A program made the translations under genes and the position numbers. Under the pieces are notes generated by a model, which saw nothing but the letters and a program-made list of their open reading frames with translations, was not told the origin of the DNA and ran no database searches. From Paracoccaceae bacterium (GTDB lineage: Bacteria; Pseudomonadota; Alphaproteobacteria; Rhodobacterales; Rhodobacteraceae), in contig JANQRL010000047.1 in NCBI GenBank assembly GCA_028284605.1, positions 124,001 through 188,000 on the forward strand: 64,000 nt of DNA. The letters are read 5' to 3'. Below are positions 43,785 through 54,355 of the stretch, piece after piece (the stretch's first letter is position 1; every line of letters begins with the position of its first letter).

Positions 43785-45200
43785 ATGTCCTTCACCCTGG
43801 CCCTGATCGGCCGCCCCAATGTCGGGAAATCGACGCTCTTTAACCGGCTTGTCGGCCGGAAGCTGGCGCTCGTGGACGACCGGCCCGGGGTGACGCGCGA
43901 TCTGCGCGAGGGGGAGGCGCGGCTTGGCGATCTGCGCTTCACGGTGATCGACACGGCGGGGCTGGAGGACGCCACCGATGACAGCCTGGAAGGCCGGATG
44001 CGGCGGCTGACCGAGCGGGCCATTGCGATGTCGGATGCCAGCCTCTTCCTGATCGACGCCCGGGCCGGGGTGACGCCGGTGGAGCAGGAACTGGCCGGGC
44101 TCCTGCGCAAGTCCGGCACCGAGGTGATCCTCGGCGCCAACAAGGCCGAGGGGCGGGCGGCGGAGGCGGGGATCCTCGACGCCTATTCCCTGGGTCTCGG
44201 CGAGCCCCTGGCGCTCTCGGCGGAGCATGGCGAGGGGATGGCGGAGCTGGCGGCGGTGTTGCGCCCGCTGATCGAGGCGGCGGAGGCCGGGGCCGACCTG
44301 CCGCAGACGGATGTCGCGGTCGATGACGCACCGGAAGACCGGCCGTTGCAGATCGCCGTCGTGGGGCGGCCGAATGCGGGCAAATCGACGCTGATCAACC
44401 GCATCCTCGGCGAGGACCGCCTGCTGACCGGCCCCGAGGCGGGGATCACGCGGGATGCGATTTCGCTCACCCTCGATTGGGACGGGATCCCGGTGCGGAT
44501 CTTCGACACGGCGGGGATGCGCAAGAAGGCGCGGGTGCAGGACAAGCTGGAGAGGCTCTCGGTGAGTGACGGGCTCCGCGCGGTGAAGTTCGCGGAGGTC
44601 GTCGTGGTGCTGCTCGATGCCGACATCCCCTTCGAACAGCAGGATTTGCGGATCGCCGATCTGGCCGAGCGCGAGGGGCGCGCGGTGGTGGTGGCGGTGA
44701 ACAAGTGGGATCTGGAGCCGGAGAAGCAGGCCAAGCTGACCGGGCTCAAGGAGGCGTTCGAGCGGCTTCTGCCGCAGTTGCGCGGCGCGCCGCTGGTGAC
44801 CGTCTCGGCGAAGACCGGGCGGGGGCTCGACCGGCTTCGCGCGGCGGTGCTGAAGGCCCATGAGGTCTGGAACCGGCGGGTGCCCACGGCGGCGCTGAAC
44901 CGCTGGCTCGGCGAGATGGTGGAGGCGCATCCGCCCCCGGCGCCGGGCGGGCGGCGGATCAAGCTGCGCTACGCGACCCAGGCGAAGACGCGGCCCCCGG
45001 GCTTCGTGGTGATGTGCTCCCACCCCGACAAGGTGCCGGAGAGCTATGTGCGCTATCTGGTCAACGGGCTCAGGGAGGATTTCGACATGCCGGGGACGCC
45101 GATCCGGCTGACACTGAGGTCCCAGGCCGACAAGAACCCGTATAAAGGGCGGAAGAAGTCGACGCCGTCGCGGCTCAGGAAGCACCTGGATAGGGGGTGA
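43785..45200 (+). CDS. der: ribosome biogenesis GTPase Der (EngA)
   Basis: This 471-aa protein has two tandem GTPase domains: G1 motifs GRPNVGKS (residues 9-16) and GRPNAGKS (194-201), each with DTAG and N-K-x-(D/E) motifs (NKAE, NKWD). A C-terminal KH-like domain ends in basic residues ([14 protein letters not shown]). Der acts in 50S assembly. The ATG at 43785 is 12 bases after GGAG. Confidence 0.96.
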   Translation: MSFTLALIGRPNVGKSTLFNRLVGRKLALVDDRPGVTRDLREGEARLGDLRFTVIDTAGLEDATDDSLEGRMRRLTERAIAMSDASLFLIDARAGVTPVEQELAGLLRKSGTEVILGANKAEGRAAEAGILDAYSLGLGEPLALSAEHGEGMAELAAVLRPLIEAAEAGADLPQTDVAVDDAPEDRPLQIAVVGRPNAGKSTLINRILGEDRLLTGPEAGITRDAISLTLDWDGIPVRIFDTAGMRKKARVQDKLERLSVSDGLRAVKFAEVVVVLLDADIPFEQQDLRIADLAEREGRAVVVAVNKWDLEPEKQAKLTGLKEAFERLLPQLRGAPLVTVSAKTGRGLDRLRAAVLKAHEVWNRRVPTAALNRWLGEMVEAHPPPAPGGRRIKLRYATQAKTRPPGFVVMCSHPDKVPESYVRYLVNGLREDFDMPGTPIRLTLRSQADKNPYKGRKKSTPSRLRKHLDRG

Positions 45201-45208
45201 CGGCCTTG

Positions 45209-45337
45209 GCAGGTCGGTGGCGATCTTTGCCAACGGGAGCCGGGCATCGACAGACCGGGGGATGGCGATCCGGCGGTTGAGCGGCAGCGCTTAATGGCAG
45301 CCAAGCACGTCCCCTGCTCCGAGCTTCGCGCCCAGCC
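45209..45337 (+). repeat. dispersed ~125-bp repeat, copy 1
   Basis: This stretch matches the reverse complement of 55775-55895. The core (45239-45272) has one mismatch in 34 bases; flanks match in blocks (TGGCAGGTC, ATGGCAGCCA, GCTCCGAGCT, CGCGCCC). It fills the gap between der and the DUF2235 gene. No transposase or intact ORF is associated. Confidence 0.8.
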
Positions 45338-45466
45338 CAAACAAATCGCCAGCCCGCCCGGACGGTCTGGCGATGCCCGGCGCCTTCGGCGCTATTCGGG
45401 CGGGGAAGAAGAGCGACCCGGCTCGGCTAAGCATCGATTGCGGATACGCTTGCGCCGCCGTTAGCC

Positions 45467-46723
45467 CTACTCTGGTCGCGGCCGCAGATGGCTCTCCGTC
45501 TCATGGGTCGGGCCGCCATCGCGGGCGATCATCCGGGCCCGCATCGCCGCGACCTCCTCGGCCGGCTTCTCCAGCAGATCGTCGAGCACGAAGTTGAGCT
45601 GCTCCGGCCGATAGCCCGCATCCCGGTCCACCCGGTCGAGCGTGGCGAGCGCCGTGTCCTGCACCTCCCGCGGCCCGTCGCGGCGGTCCTTCACCGTATT
45701 CAGCAGCATCCCCGAGAGGCCCACCGGCCCGAACTTGTTGGTCAGCGCTTCGTCGACATCGAACCGCCAGGCAACCCGGTCGAACTCCTCCCAGGAAAGC
45801 CTGAGCCCGGCCTCCTGGGCCCCCATGGCGATCCAGTGTAGCGTGATCGAGGAGAGCCCGACCCGGCCCCCGCCGCCGCCGACCGAGCCGTGATCGCCGG
45901 GGAACCACTGTTGCAGCACCGGCTCGCGGAACCCCTCCGCCGAGCCATGCTGCGCCTCCCAGTCCCGGCGCCGTTCGGCGTTCAGGGGCTCCACATTCTC
46001 CCACGGGAAGGCGGGAAAGGTCTTGCGGTATTCGTCGATGGCGATGGCGTGGCGCGCGGCCATGACCGAGGAGCTGAGCTTCGCGTCGTGGAACCGGTAC
46101 TGGGCGTTGAACCGCTCGGCCATGGGCACGAAATGCGGCAGGCCGAGGGCGCTGACCGTGTCCCAGATACCCAAGTAAGCGAGGGTCAGCCGGATCGCCC
46201 CGTCGCCGCGCTTGCGCCGCCAGTTGAACTCGCCCTCGCTGGTGGCGGTATCGGGCGCGAAATCGGCGCGGAATTCGTAGCTCGACGGGTCCTCGGGATG
46301 AGTGGTCTCGTCGCGGCTGATATAGCGGGCCATGGCCTCGGGGATGCGGGCCAGATGCCGGCGCGGGGGGATGCCGCAGGAGCGGATCAGCCCGGCGAGG
46401 GACCGCGCCGCGAAGCCGCCCCGGGAGAAGCCGAAGATGTAGATCTCGTCCCCCGGTTCATAGGCGAAAACGAGATTGCGGTAGACCTCCTCGATGATGT
46501 CGGTGAGCCCCCAGCCGAGGGCGCCGCCGAGGAGCCGGTCCATCCGCCGCGCGAGCCGGTTGTTGCCCCGGCCGGCGCCGACACCCGGCGAATAGATCAC
46601 CTGCTGTGGCGCGCCCTGGGCGTCGGTATGGAAGACGCAGCGGGACAGGCGGACGACATTGGTGGGATGTTCGGCATCCGGGCGGTTCCAGGTGCCGTCG
46701 ATGAAAATGGCGATGCGTTTCAA
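45467..46723 (-). CDS. DUF2235 alpha/beta-hydrolase-like protein
   Basis: This 418-aa protein has IAIFIDGTWNRP at the start and a nucleophile elbow GFSRGG (S100). Both are typical of DUF2235, a family that includes Tle1 phospholipase effectors. No type VI secretion genes or signal peptide are nearby, so a cytosolic hydrolase is as likely. The substrate is unknown. Confidence 0.88.
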   Translation of the reverse strand: MKRIAIFIDGTWNRPDAEHPTNVVRLSRCVFHTDAQGAPQQVIYSPGVGAGRGNNRLARRMDRLLGGALGWGLTDIIEEVYRNLVFAYEPGDEIYIFGFSRGGFAARSLAGLIRSCGIPPRRHLARIPEAMARYISRDETTHPEDPSSYEFRADFAPDTATSEGEFNWRRKRGDGAIRLTLAYLGIWDTVSALGLPHFVPMAERFNAQYRFHDAKLSSSVMAARHAIAIDEYRKTFPAFPWENVEPLNAERRRDWEAQHGSAEGFREPVLQQWFPGDHGSVGGGGGRVGLSSITLHWIAMGAQEAGLRLSWEEFDRVAWRFDVDEALTNKFGPVGLSGMLLNTVKDRRDGPREVQDTALATLDRVDRDAGYRPEQLNFVLDDLLEKPAEEVAAMRARMIARDGGPTHETESHLRPRPE

Positions 46724-46806
46724 TGCTCTGGCCTTTCGGAAATGCGCGGTGATGCTGCGCGGGGCGCCGGCCTTGCGTCAAGTCGGGCATTCCGGACCCT
46801 TTGGGG

Positions 46807-47286
46807 TCAGAGCGGTTTGAAGTAGCGGGCCACCGGCCAGGGTTCATAGCCCGCGGCCTCATAGGCGCACCTTGCCGGGGCGTGGCCGCTGTCGCCGACG
46901 GTCTCGACCATGACCATCGCCATCCCGGCCTCCCGGATCCGCGCCTCGCCGAAGGTCAGGAGGCGCCGGCCGATCCCTTGGCCCTGATGCGCGGGATCGA
47001 CGGCGATCAGATAAATCTCGCCCATCCGGTCCTCGGGGTGGAGCCGCAGGCCGAGGAGGCCGATCAGGGCATCGCCCGAGAGCGCCAGCCAGCACTCGGT
47101 TTCGGCGTCGTCGAACATCGCACCGACATCGCTCGCCTGCCGCGCCTCCCAGCCGTCCGGGTAGAAGGCGTCGTAGACGAAGCGGGGCACCTCGGCGGCG
47201 GTCTTCGGGAAAATGGGCGCCCAGGTGCGGAGGGCGAGCGCGATGGCCTCCGCCCGCCGATCCGCCGTGTAGGCCGCGACCTCCAC
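46807..47286 (-). CDS. GNAT family N-acetyltransferase
   Basis: This 159-aa GNAT enzyme has the acetyl-CoA loop HQGQGIGRRLL after EIYLIAVDPA and ends in YEAAGYEPWPVARYFKPL. It starts eight bases after serS and is probably co-transcribed with it. The substrate is unknown. Confidence 0.88.
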   Translation of the reverse strand: MEVAAYTADRRAEAIALALRTWAPIFPKTAAEVPRFVYDAFYPDGWEARQASDVGAMFDDAETECWLALSGDALIGLLGLRLHPEDRMGEIYLIAVDPAHQGQGIGRRLLTFGEARIREAGMAMVMVETVGDSGHAPARCAYEAAGYEPWPVARYFKPL

Positions 47287-47294
47287 CGCCGGGC

Positions 47295-48590
47295 TCAGGC
47301 CAGCGCCCCGTTCGCGTCGATCCGACGCGCGCCGCCGAGCCAGGGGGCCAGGACCTCGGGCAGGTCCACCGACCCGTCCGCCTGCTGGCCGTTCTCCAAG
47401 ACCGCGATCAGGCAGCGGCCCACGGCGAGCCCGGAGCCGTTCAGGGTATGGACGAAATCCGGCTTGCCGCCACCCTCGGGGCGGAAGCGGGCGTTCATCC
47501 GCCTTGCCTGGAACGCGCCGCAGAGCGAGACCGAGCTGATCTCGCGGTATTTGTCCTGCCCGGGCAGCCAGACCTCGATGTCATGGGTGCGCCGGGCGCC
47601 GAACCCCATATCGCCGGTGCAGAGCACGAGGGTCCGGTAGGGCAGGCCGAGCTTTTCGAGGATGCCCTCGGCGCAGCGCGTCATCCGATCGAGTTCGGCG
47701 CGGCCGTTCTCGGGATGTACGACCGACACCATCTCCACCTTCTCGAACTGGTGCTGGCGGAGCATCCCCGCCGTATCCTTGCCCGCCGAGCCCGCCTCGG
47801 AGCGGAAGCAGAGCGAATGGGCGGTGTAGCGGCGGGGCAGGTAGCTTTCGTCGAGGATGTGGCCCGCGACGATATTGGTGAGCGTCACCTCCGAGGTCGG
47901 AATGAGCCACCAGCCCTCGCGGGTCTGATAGCTGTCCTCGCCGAACTTCGGCAGCTGCCCGGTGCCCAGCATCATCTCCTCGCGCACCAGCACCGGCGCG
48001 TTGACCTCGGCGAGGCCGTTTTCGCCGATATGGGTGTCGAGCATGAACTGGGCGAGCGCGCGGTGGAGCCGGGCGATGGCACCGGTGAGCATGACGAAGC
48101 GCGAGCCCGAGAGCTTCGCCGCGGTCTCGAAATCGAGGCCATGGGTGGCGGCCTCGATCTCGTAATGCTCCTTCGGGGGGAAGTCGAAATCGCGCGGGGT
48201 GCCCCAGCGGTGCAGCTCCACATTGTCGTCCTCGCTGTCGCCTTCGGGGACGTCGGGGAGGGGCAGGTTGGGGAGCGCCATGAGCGCGTCGTGGAGCCGG
48301 GCATCCTCCGCCTTGGCCTCGTCCTGGAGCCGGGCGATTTCGGCCTTCTTCTCGCCCACCAGCGCGCGGAGCCGCTCGAACTCCGCCTCGTCGCCCCTGG
48401 CCTTGGCCGCGCCGACCTCTTTCGACGCGGTGTTCTGCTCCGCCTGGGCGGTCTCGGCGGCGAGGATCTTGGCGCGCCGCGCCTCGTCGAGGGCCAAGAG
48501 CGACCCAGAGACCGGCGCCTCCCCGGGACGGCGGGTCAGGGCGGCATCGAAAGCCGCCGGATCGTCACGGATGGCGCGGATGTCGTGCAT
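47295..48590 (-). CDS. serS: seryl-tRNA synthetase
   Basis: This 431-aa class II synthetase charges tRNA-Ser. The ATG at 48590 gives the standard [18 protein letters not shown] start; an upstream in-frame start would add 30 unlike residues. An antiparallel coiled coil lies at about 30-100. The catalytic core has the TSE loop ([11 protein letters not shown]), [13 protein letters not shown] (motif 2) and a terminal [10 protein letters not shown] (motif 3). Confidence 0.96.
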   Translation of the reverse strand: MHDIRAIRDDPAAFDAALTRRPGEAPVSGSLLALDEARRAKILAAETAQAEQNTASKEVGAAKARGDEAEFERLRALVGEKKAEIARLQDEAKAEDARLHDALMALPNLPLPDVPEGDSEDDNVELHRWGTPRDFDFPPKEHYEIEAATHGLDFETAAKLSGSRFVMLTGAIARLHRALAQFMLDTHIGENGLAEVNAPVLVREEMMLGTGQLPKFGEDSYQTREGWWLIPTSEVTLTNIVAGHILDESYLPRRYTAHSLCFRSEAGSAGKDTAGMLRQHQFEKVEMVSVVHPENGRAELDRMTRCAEGILEKLGLPYRTLVLCTGDMGFGARRTHDIEVWLPGQDKYREISSVSLCGAFQARRMNARFRPEGGGKPDFVHTLNGSGLAVGRCLIAVLENGQQADGSVDLPEVLAPWLGGARRIDANGALA

Positions 48591-48764
48591 GGGTCGGGTC
48601 CCCGGCTGGTCTCTCCGGTGCGTGATATGCCGCAAGCCGCCGCCCCGCGAAAGGGCGCTTTCGGGCCTTTCGCTTGGCAAGGGGGGCTTCTATATAGCCC
48701 AAGGCGCGGGGCCGGGGTCCCCTGGGGTGGCGACGCGCGCGACAGATGACGAAGAGGACATCCC

Positions 48765-49052
48765 ATGGAAGGTGGCGCATTCGCCCAGTTCATCCCGCTT
48801 ATCCTGATCTTCGCGATCATGTATTTCCTGCTGATCCGGCCGCAGCAGAAACGGGTGCGGGAACATCAGGCGATGGTTGCCGCGCTGCGCCGGGGCGATC
48901 AGGTGGTCACCCAGGGCGGGCTCATTGGCAAGGTCACCAAGGTCAAGGATGACAGCGAGGTGGAGGTCGAGGTGGCCTCGGGCGTCACGGTCCGCGTGGT
49001 GCGCTCTACCATCGCCAATGTGGTGAACAAGACCGAGCCGGCGGACAGCTAA
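48765..49052 (+). CDS. yajC: preprotein translocase accessory subunit YajC
   Basis: This 95-aa protein has one membrane helix (FIPLILIFAIMYFLLI) followed by RPQQKRVREHQAMV and a beta domain, standard for YajC. TATATA at 48691-48696 in the divergent gap with serS is a possible -10. It is followed 24 bases later by secD. Confidence 0.95.
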   Translation: MEGGAFAQFIPLILIFAIMYFLLIRPQQKRVREHQAMVAALRRGDQVVTQGGLIGKVTKVKDDSEVEVEVASGVTVRVVRSTIANVVNKTEPADS

Positions 49053-49076
49053 GGCCCGGGGGCCGAGGGGGCCGCG

Positions 49077-50738
49077 ATGCTACAGATCGACCTCTGGAAG
49101 CGGATCACCATTATCCTGACGGTGCTGGTGGGCCTCGCTTTGGCGATGCCGAACCTCTTTTACACCCGGGTCGAGCAGTCGAACGACGCCGAGGCGGTGA
49201 TCGAACAGGGCATCTCGGATGCCGAGCTGGAGGCCGCGGCGGGGCAATGGCCGGGGTTCCTGCCCGATGGGCTCGTTAATCTCGGGCTTGACCTGCGGGG
49301 CGGGGCGCATCTTCTGGCCGAGGTGCAGGTCGAGGACGTCTATCAGAGCCGGATGGAGGCGCTCTGGCCCGAGGTGCGGGACACCCTCGCGGCGGAACGC
49401 GATACGCTCGGCTTCGTGACCCAGGCGCCGTCGGCCCCCGACGAACTCCGGGTGCAGATTTCCCAGCCGGAGAACATCGCCCGGGCCCTCGAATTGGTGC
49501 GCGGTCTTGCGCGGCCCATCGTGACGCTGACCGGGGCCGGGGCCTCGGATATCGATGTGCGGGCGGAGAACGGCGTGATCGTCGTGACGCTCTCGGAGGA
49601 GGAGCGCCGCGCCACCGACGACCGCACCGTGCAGCAGGCCCTTGAGATCATCCGGCGGCGGATCGACGAGGTCGGCACCCGGGAGCCGTCGATCCAGCGG
49701 CAGGGGGCCGTGCGCATTCTGGTGCAGGTGCCGGGGGTGGGCTCGGCGCAGGAGGTCAAGGACATCATCGGGACCACCGCGCAGCTCACCTTTCAGCCGG
49801 TCATCGCGCGGACCGATGATGGCGGCACCTCGCCCGGGGTCGGCAACGAGATCGTGCCGTCGCTCGACGAGCCGGGCATCTACTATATCCTTGAGCGCTC
49901 GCCGGTTGTAACCGGGGAGGAACTGGTGGATGCCCAGCCCTCCTTCGACCAGAACGGCTCGCCGGCGGTGAATTTCCGGTTCAATCCCTCGGGCGCGCGC
50001 AAGTTCGGCGATTACACGGCGGCCAATATCGGCTCGCCTTTCGCCATCGTGCTCGATGACGAGGTGATCTCGGCGCCGACGATCCAGAGCCATATTCCGG
50101 GCGGGTCGGGCATCATCACCGGGCGCTTCACGGTGGAGGAATCCACCGATCTCGCCGTGCTGCTCAGGGCCGGGGCGCTGCCTGCCGAACTGGTCTTTCT
50201 CGAAGAGCGCACCATCGGGCCGGAGCTTGGACAGGATTCCATCGAGGCGGGGCAGGTGGCGACCATTGTGGCCTTTGCCGCAGTGCTGGTCTTCATGGGC
50301 CTCAGCTACGGGCTCTTCGGGCTCTTTGCCAATGTGGCGCTCATCATCAATATCGGGCTTCTCTTCGGGCTTCTGAGCCTCATCGGCGCGACCCTGACCC
50401 TGCCGGGCATCGCCGGGATCGTGCTCACGGTCGGCATGGCGGTCGATGCCAATGTGCTGATCTTCGAGCGCATACGGGAGGAATTGAAGACCGCGAAGGG
50501 CCCGGCGCGGGCCATCGAGCTGGGCTATGAAAAGGCGCTGTCGGCGATCATCGACGCCAATATCACCACCTTCATCACCGCCTCGATCCTCTTCGCCATG
50601 GGCTCCGGCCCGGTGCGCGGCTTTGCCATCACACTCGGCCTCGGCATCCTGACCTCGGTCTTCACGGCGATCTTCGTGACGCGCCTTCTGGTGGTGTTCT
50701 GGTTCGAGCGCCGCCGCCCCAAGACGATCGAGGTCTGA
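49077..50738 (+). CDS. secD: protein translocase subunit SecD
   Basis: This 553-aa membrane protein has helix 1 at residues 9-26, the conserved GLDLRGGAHLL and a large periplasmic domain. A C-terminal five-helix RND-type block includes GMAVDANVLIFERIREEL. With SecF it uses the proton gradient to pull substrates through SecYEG. It is separated from secF by one base. Confidence 0.96.
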   Translation: MLQIDLWKRITIILTVLVGLALAMPNLFYTRVEQSNDAEAVIEQGISDAELEAAAGQWPGFLPDGLVNLGLDLRGGAHLLAEVQVEDVYQSRMEALWPEVRDTLAAERDTLGFVTQAPSAPDELRVQISQPENIARALELVRGLARPIVTLTGAGASDIDVRAENGVIVVTLSEEERRATDDRTVQQALEIIRRRIDEVGTREPSIQRQGAVRILVQVPGVGSAQEVKDIIGTTAQLTFQPVIARTDDGGTSPGVGNEIVPSLDEPGIYYILERSPVVTGEELVDAQPSFDQNGSPAVNFRFNPSGARKFGDYTAANIGSPFAIVLDDEVISAPTIQSHIPGGSGIITGRFTVEESTDLAVLLRAGALPAELVFLEERTIGPELGQDSIEAGQVATIVAFAAVLVFMGLSYGLFGLFANVALIINIGLLFGLLSLIGATLTLPGIAGIVLTVGMAVDANVLIFERIREELKTAKGPARAIELGYEKALSAIIDANITTFITASILFAMGSGPVRGFAITLGLGILTSVFTAIFVTRLLVVFWFERRRPKTIEV

Positions 50739-50739
50739 G

Positions 50740-51717
50740 ATGCGCCTGCGCCTGGTTCCCGAGAAGACCAACTGGGATTTCTTCTCCCGCGCGCGGCTGT
50801 GGCTGGGGATTTCCGGGATTCTGATCCTCGCCGCCTTCGCCTCGTTCCTGATCCAGGGGCTGAACTACGGCATCGACTTTTCCGGCGGCACGACGATCCG
50901 GGCGGAGAGCACGCAGGACATCGATGTCGGCACCTACCGGCAGGCGCTGGCGCCGCTGGAGCTTGGCGATGTCACGCTCATGGAGGTCTTCGATCCGACC
51001 TTCGGGCCGGACCAGCATGTCGTGTCGATCTCGATCCAGGCCCAGGAGGGGCAGGAGAGTGTCGGCGCCGAGATCATCGCCGCGGTGGGGCAGGCGCTCC
51101 AGGTGGTCGATCCGGGGCTGCAATTGCCGTTCTCCTCGGTGGAATCCGTCGGCCCCACGGTCTCGGGCGAGCTGATCGTGGCCGCGATCGTCGCCGTGAG
51201 CCTCGCGATCGGGGCGGTGCTGATCTATATCTGGCTCAGGTTCGAGTGGCAGTTCGCATTGGGCGCCGTGGCGGCGCTGGTCCATGACGTGGTGCTGACC
51301 ATCGGCATCTTCTCGGAGCTTCAGATCCGGTTCGATCTGGCGATCATCGCCGCGCTGCTGACCATCGTCGGCTATTCGCTGAACGACACCGTCGTGGTCT
51401 TCGACCGGGTGCGGGAGAACCTCAGGAAGTACAAGAAGAAACCCCTGAAGGAGGTGCTCAACATCTCGATCAACGAGACCCTGAGCCGGACCTTCATGAC
51501 CTCGGTGACGACGCTTCTGGCGCTGATCTCGCTTTATGTGCTGGGCGGCGACGTGATCCGCGGCTTCGTCTTCGCGATGATCTGGGGGGTGATCGTTGGC
51601 ACCTATTCCTCGATCTTCGTGGCCTCGGCGATCCTGCTGGTCTTGGGCGTAAAGCGCGACTGGTCTAAGCCCGACCCGAACGCGACGGGGGCCCAGTTCG
51701 GCAAGCCCGATCCCTGA
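50740..51717 (+). CDS. secF: protein translocase subunit SecF
   Basis: This 325-aa partner of SecD has GINYGIDFSGGT-like GLNYGIDFSGGTTI near residue 42, the periplasmic loop and SLNDTVVVFDRVREN in the helical block. It starts one base after the secD stop, so the two are coupled. Confidence 0.96.
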   Translation: MRLRLVPEKTNWDFFSRARLWLGISGILILAAFASFLIQGLNYGIDFSGGTTIRAESTQDIDVGTYRQALAPLELGDVTLMEVFDPTFGPDQHVVSISIQAQEGQESVGAEIIAAVGQALQVVDPGLQLPFSSVESVGPTVSGELIVAAIVAVSLAIGAVLIYIWLRFEWQFALGAVAALVHDVVLTIGIFSELQIRFDLAIIAALLTIVGYSLNDTVVVFDRVRENLRKYKKKPLKEVLNISINETLSRTFMTSVTTLLALISLYVLGGDVIRGFVFAMIWGVIVGTYSSIFVASAILLVLGVKRDWSKPDPNATGAQFGKPDP

Positions 51718-51724
51718 GCGGGGG

Positions 51725-51780
51725 CGGATTTTCGACGAAGATCCGGCGCCTCCGGCGGGAGTATTTTCGGCCAAATGAAG
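51725..51780 (+). repeat. intergenic repeat with short hairpin
   Basis: GGATTTTCG and CGAAGATCC flank a single A, followed by GGCGCCTCCGGCGGGAGTAT and TTTCGGCCAAATGAAG. I recall sequences of this type as common between genes in Rhodobacterales. The first part resembles the motif inside dusA at 7244. Confidence 0.6.
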
Positions 51781-51790
51781 GGGCGGGGGC

Positions 51791-52516
51791 GTGGGCCTTG
51801 AATATCTCTTTCTGGCGTTCTGGGGTGGGCTGGCCGGCCTGATCTACGGGTTTGCGGGGTTCGGCGCGGCGCTGATCTTCATGCCGGTCGCGGCGGCGCT
51901 GATCGGGCCGGTGGCGGCGGTGGCGGTGATGGCGATCATGGCGCTTGGGTCGATCTTCACGGTGCTGCCGAGAGCCTGGCCGCAGGCAGATCTGCGCGCG
52001 AGCGGCATCATGCTCGGCGCGGCGGTTCTGGCTTTGCCGTTCGGCGTGCTGGCCCTGCGCAGCACCGACCCGGACCTGTTGCGCTGGGCGGTGTCGGGGA
52101 TCGTGCTGGTGACGCTTGTGGCGATGCTGGCCGGATTTCGCCTGCGCCGGACGCCCGGGGTGCCGGCCTGGCTCGCGGTCGGCGCCGGGGTCGGGTTTCT
52201 CGGCGGTTCCACCGGGCTCAACGGGCCGGTCCTGGTGCTGTTTCAGCTCAGCGGCTCCGACAGCGCCGAGCGCAGCCGTGCCAATACCATCGTGGTGCTC
52301 ACGCTCTCCGGCCTCGCGCTCCTGCCGGTGATGGCGCTTCAGGGGGTGCTGGCGCGGGAGGCAGTGCTGGCCGGTCTCGCGCTCGTGCCGATCTATGCCT
52401 TGGGTGGCTGGATCGGGCGGCGGCTTTTCGATCCGGGCCGGGCCGGGCTTTACCGCTCGGTCGCCTATGTCATAGTGGGCGCCGCGGCGATCCTCGGATT
52501 GCCGGTCTGGGGCTGA
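51791..52516 (+). CDS. TauE/SafE family membrane protein
   Basis: This 241-aa protein starts at a GTG and has about seven to eight membrane helices. Paired Gly-rich motifs (IYGFAGFGAALIFMPV, FLGGSTGLNGPVLVLF) mark TauE/SafE. It sits between secF and the Mth938-like gene. The transported anion is unknown. Confidence 0.87.
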   Translation: MGLEYLFLAFWGGLAGLIYGFAGFGAALIFMPVAAALIGPVAAVAVMAIMALGSIFTVLPRAWPQADLRASGIMLGAAVLALPFGVLALRSTDPDLLRWAVSGIVLVTLVAMLAGFRLRRTPGVPAWLAVGAGVGFLGGSTGLNGPVLVLFQLSGSDSAERSRANTIVVLTLSGLALLPVMALQGVLAREAVLAGLALVPIYALGGWIGRRLFDPGRAGLYRSVAYVIVGAAAILGLPVWG

Positions 52517-52525
52517 GGAGGCGGG

Positions 52526-52879
52526 ATGCGTCTGAACGAGATCGTCTATACCGATGCGGTGCCCATCGACGGCTACGGGCCGGGCTTCTTCCGCATCGGC
52601 GGCGAGGCCCATGGGGCGCCGCTTGCCGTCCTGCCCTCGGGCATCCACCCCTGGGGCGGGATCGAGGATGCCGGGACGCTGCTGGGGGCCGCCGACGCCC
52701 TTGACGTGCTCTTCATCGGCACCGGGGCGGAGATCGCCCATATCCCGGCCGATCTGCGCCGGACCCTGGAAGAGGCCGGGCTCGGGGTCGAGGTGATGGC
52801 GTCGCCTGCGGCCTGCCGGACCTATAACGTGCTCCTCTCCGAGGGCCGCCGGGTCGGGCTCGCCCTGCTGCCGGTCTGA
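52526..52879 (+). CDS. Mth938-like domain protein
   Basis: This 117-aa single-domain protein has [26 protein letters not shown] and [12 protein letters not shown], typical of the Mth938/DUF498 fold (related to NDUFAF3). It is often found near secDF and ccm in this group. Molecular role is unclear; a respiratory assembly function is only an analogy. Confidence 0.88.
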   Translation: MRLNEIVYTDAVPIDGYGPGFFRIGGEAHGAPLAVLPSGIHPWGGIEDAGTLLGAADALDVLFIGTGAEIAHIPADLRRTLEEAGLGVEVMASPAACRTYNVLLSEGRRVGLALLPV

Positions 52880-52916
52880 CTTTCGCCTTTGTGCTCCATG
52901 GGATAAGCCGGGCGCC

Positions 52917-53528
52917 ATGAGCCTGACCGTCACCGATCTCTGCTGCGCCCGGGGCGGGCTGCCGGTGCTGCAGGGGGTGTCCTTCGCGCTGGCGCCCGGC
53001 GAGGCTTTGATCCTGCGCGGGCCGAACGGGGTCGGCAAGACGACGCTCCTGCGCACCCTCGCAGGGCTGCAACCGCCGCTGGCGGGGTCCGTCGAGATGG
53101 GGGAGGCCGCCTATGCCAGTCATGCCGATGGGATCAAGGCGCAGCTGACCGTGGCAGAGAACCTGGCCTTCTGGGCGGAGGTCCATGGGGTCGATCTGCC
53201 GGCGGATATCTATGAGACGTTCGATCTGACCGACCTGCGCGACCGCCTCGCCGGGACGCTGAGCGCCGGGCAGAAGCGGCGCACGGGGCTGGCGCGGCTC
53301 GGGGTGATCGGGCGGCCGGTGCTGCTGCTTGATGAGCCCACCGTGTCGCTCGACCGGGGCTCTGTGCGGCTCTTTGCGGACTTTCTGAAAGAGCGGTACC
53401 TGGCCCAGGGCGGGATCGCGGTGATCGCCACCCATATCGATCTCGGGCTGGAGGCGCCGGAGCTTGACCTGACGCCGTTCAAGGCGGTGCCGAGCGCCGT
53501 TGGCGGCAGTGATGAGGCGTTTCTGTGA
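52917..53528 (+). CDS. ccmA: haem exporter ATPase CcmA
   Basis: This 203-aa ATPase has Walker A GPNGVGKT (35-42), signature LSAGQKRR and Walker [12 protein letters not shown]. With CcmB and CcmC it releases holo-CcmE during c-type cytochrome maturation. Confidence 0.95.
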   Translation: MSLTVTDLCCARGGLPVLQGVSFALAPGEALILRGPNGVGKTTLLRTLAGLQPPLAGSVEMGEAAYASHADGIKAQLTVAENLAFWAEVHGVDLPADIYETFDLTDLRDRLAGTLSAGQKRRTGLARLGVIGRPVLLLDEPTVSLDRGSVRLFADFLKERYLAQGGIAVIATHIDLGLEAPELDLTPFKAVPSAVGGSDEAFL

Positions 53529-53655
53529 GGGGGGCGGCGCCGAACCGCCTGCGGCGAACCGGCGCCGGGCGGCCCGTCTCGACGGCACCCTGTTGCCCGC
53601 CTCGCATGGGTGCGCCGTGGCCCCCGGTTCGTCGAAGACGGTTCGGGGGCACTTC

Positions 53656-54312
53656 GTGAGGGCGCTTCTCCTGCGGGACCTGCGGCTTGCGGTGCGGGCC
53701 GGGGGCGGGTTCGGGCTGGCGCTGGCGTTCTTCCTGATCGTCGTGGTGCTGGTCCCCTTCGGCGTGGGCGCCGAGACCAGCATCCTGTCGCGGATCGCGC
53801 CCGGCATCCTCTGGGTGGCGGCGCTGCTGGCCGCGCTCCTCTCCCTCGACCGCATCTTCGCGCTGGATTGGGAGGACGGCGCGCTGCCCTTGCTCGCCAC
53901 CTCGCCGCTGCCCCTCGAAGGCGTGGCGCTCGCCAAGGCCCTGGCGCATTGGATCACCACCGGCCTGCCGCTGACCCTCGCGGCGCCGGTGCTCGGCATT
54001 CTGCTCAGCCTCGCGCCCACCGCCACGTCCTGGCTCCTCGCCAGTCTCGCGCTCGGCACCCCGGCGCTTTCGGTCATCGGGACCTTCGGCGCGGCGCTGA
54101 CCGTGGGGCTGCGACGCGGGAGCCTCTTGCTCTCGCTCCTCGTGCTCCCGCTTTATGTCCCGACGCTGATCTTCGGGGCCGAGGTGGTGCGGCGCGGAGC
54201 CGAGGGCCTCGATCCGACCACGCCGATCCTGCTCCTGGCCGGGATCACCCTGGGCTGCCTCGCGCTCCTGCCCTTCGCCGCCGCCGCGGCGCTCAGGATC
54301 AACCTGCGGTGA
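53656..54312 (+). CDS. ccmB: haem exporter permease CcmB
   Basis: This 218-aa protein has six membrane helices. The GTG at 53656 gives the usual length and start (LLRDLRLAVRAGGGFGL). The 127-base stretch from the ccmA stop to this start holds no gene. Confidence 0.93.
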   Translation: MRALLLRDLRLAVRAGGGFGLALAFFLIVVVLVPFGVGAETSILSRIAPGILWVAALLAALLSLDRIFALDWEDGALPLLATSPLPLEGVALAKALAHWITTGLPLTLAAPVLGILLSLAPTATSWLLASLALGTPALSVIGTFGAALTVGLRRGSLLLSLLVLPLYVPTLIFGAEVVRRGAEGLDPTTPILLLAGITLGCLALLPFAAAAALRINLR

Positions 54313-54355
54313 GAGGGGATTGAGGCGCGGCGCCGCGCCCGGTAGAGGACGAAAC

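Noticed and set aside
45467-46723. Type VI secretion effector
   Set aside because: DUF2235 does include Tle1 effectors, but there are no VgrG, PAAR, Hcp, chaperone or immunity genes nearby.
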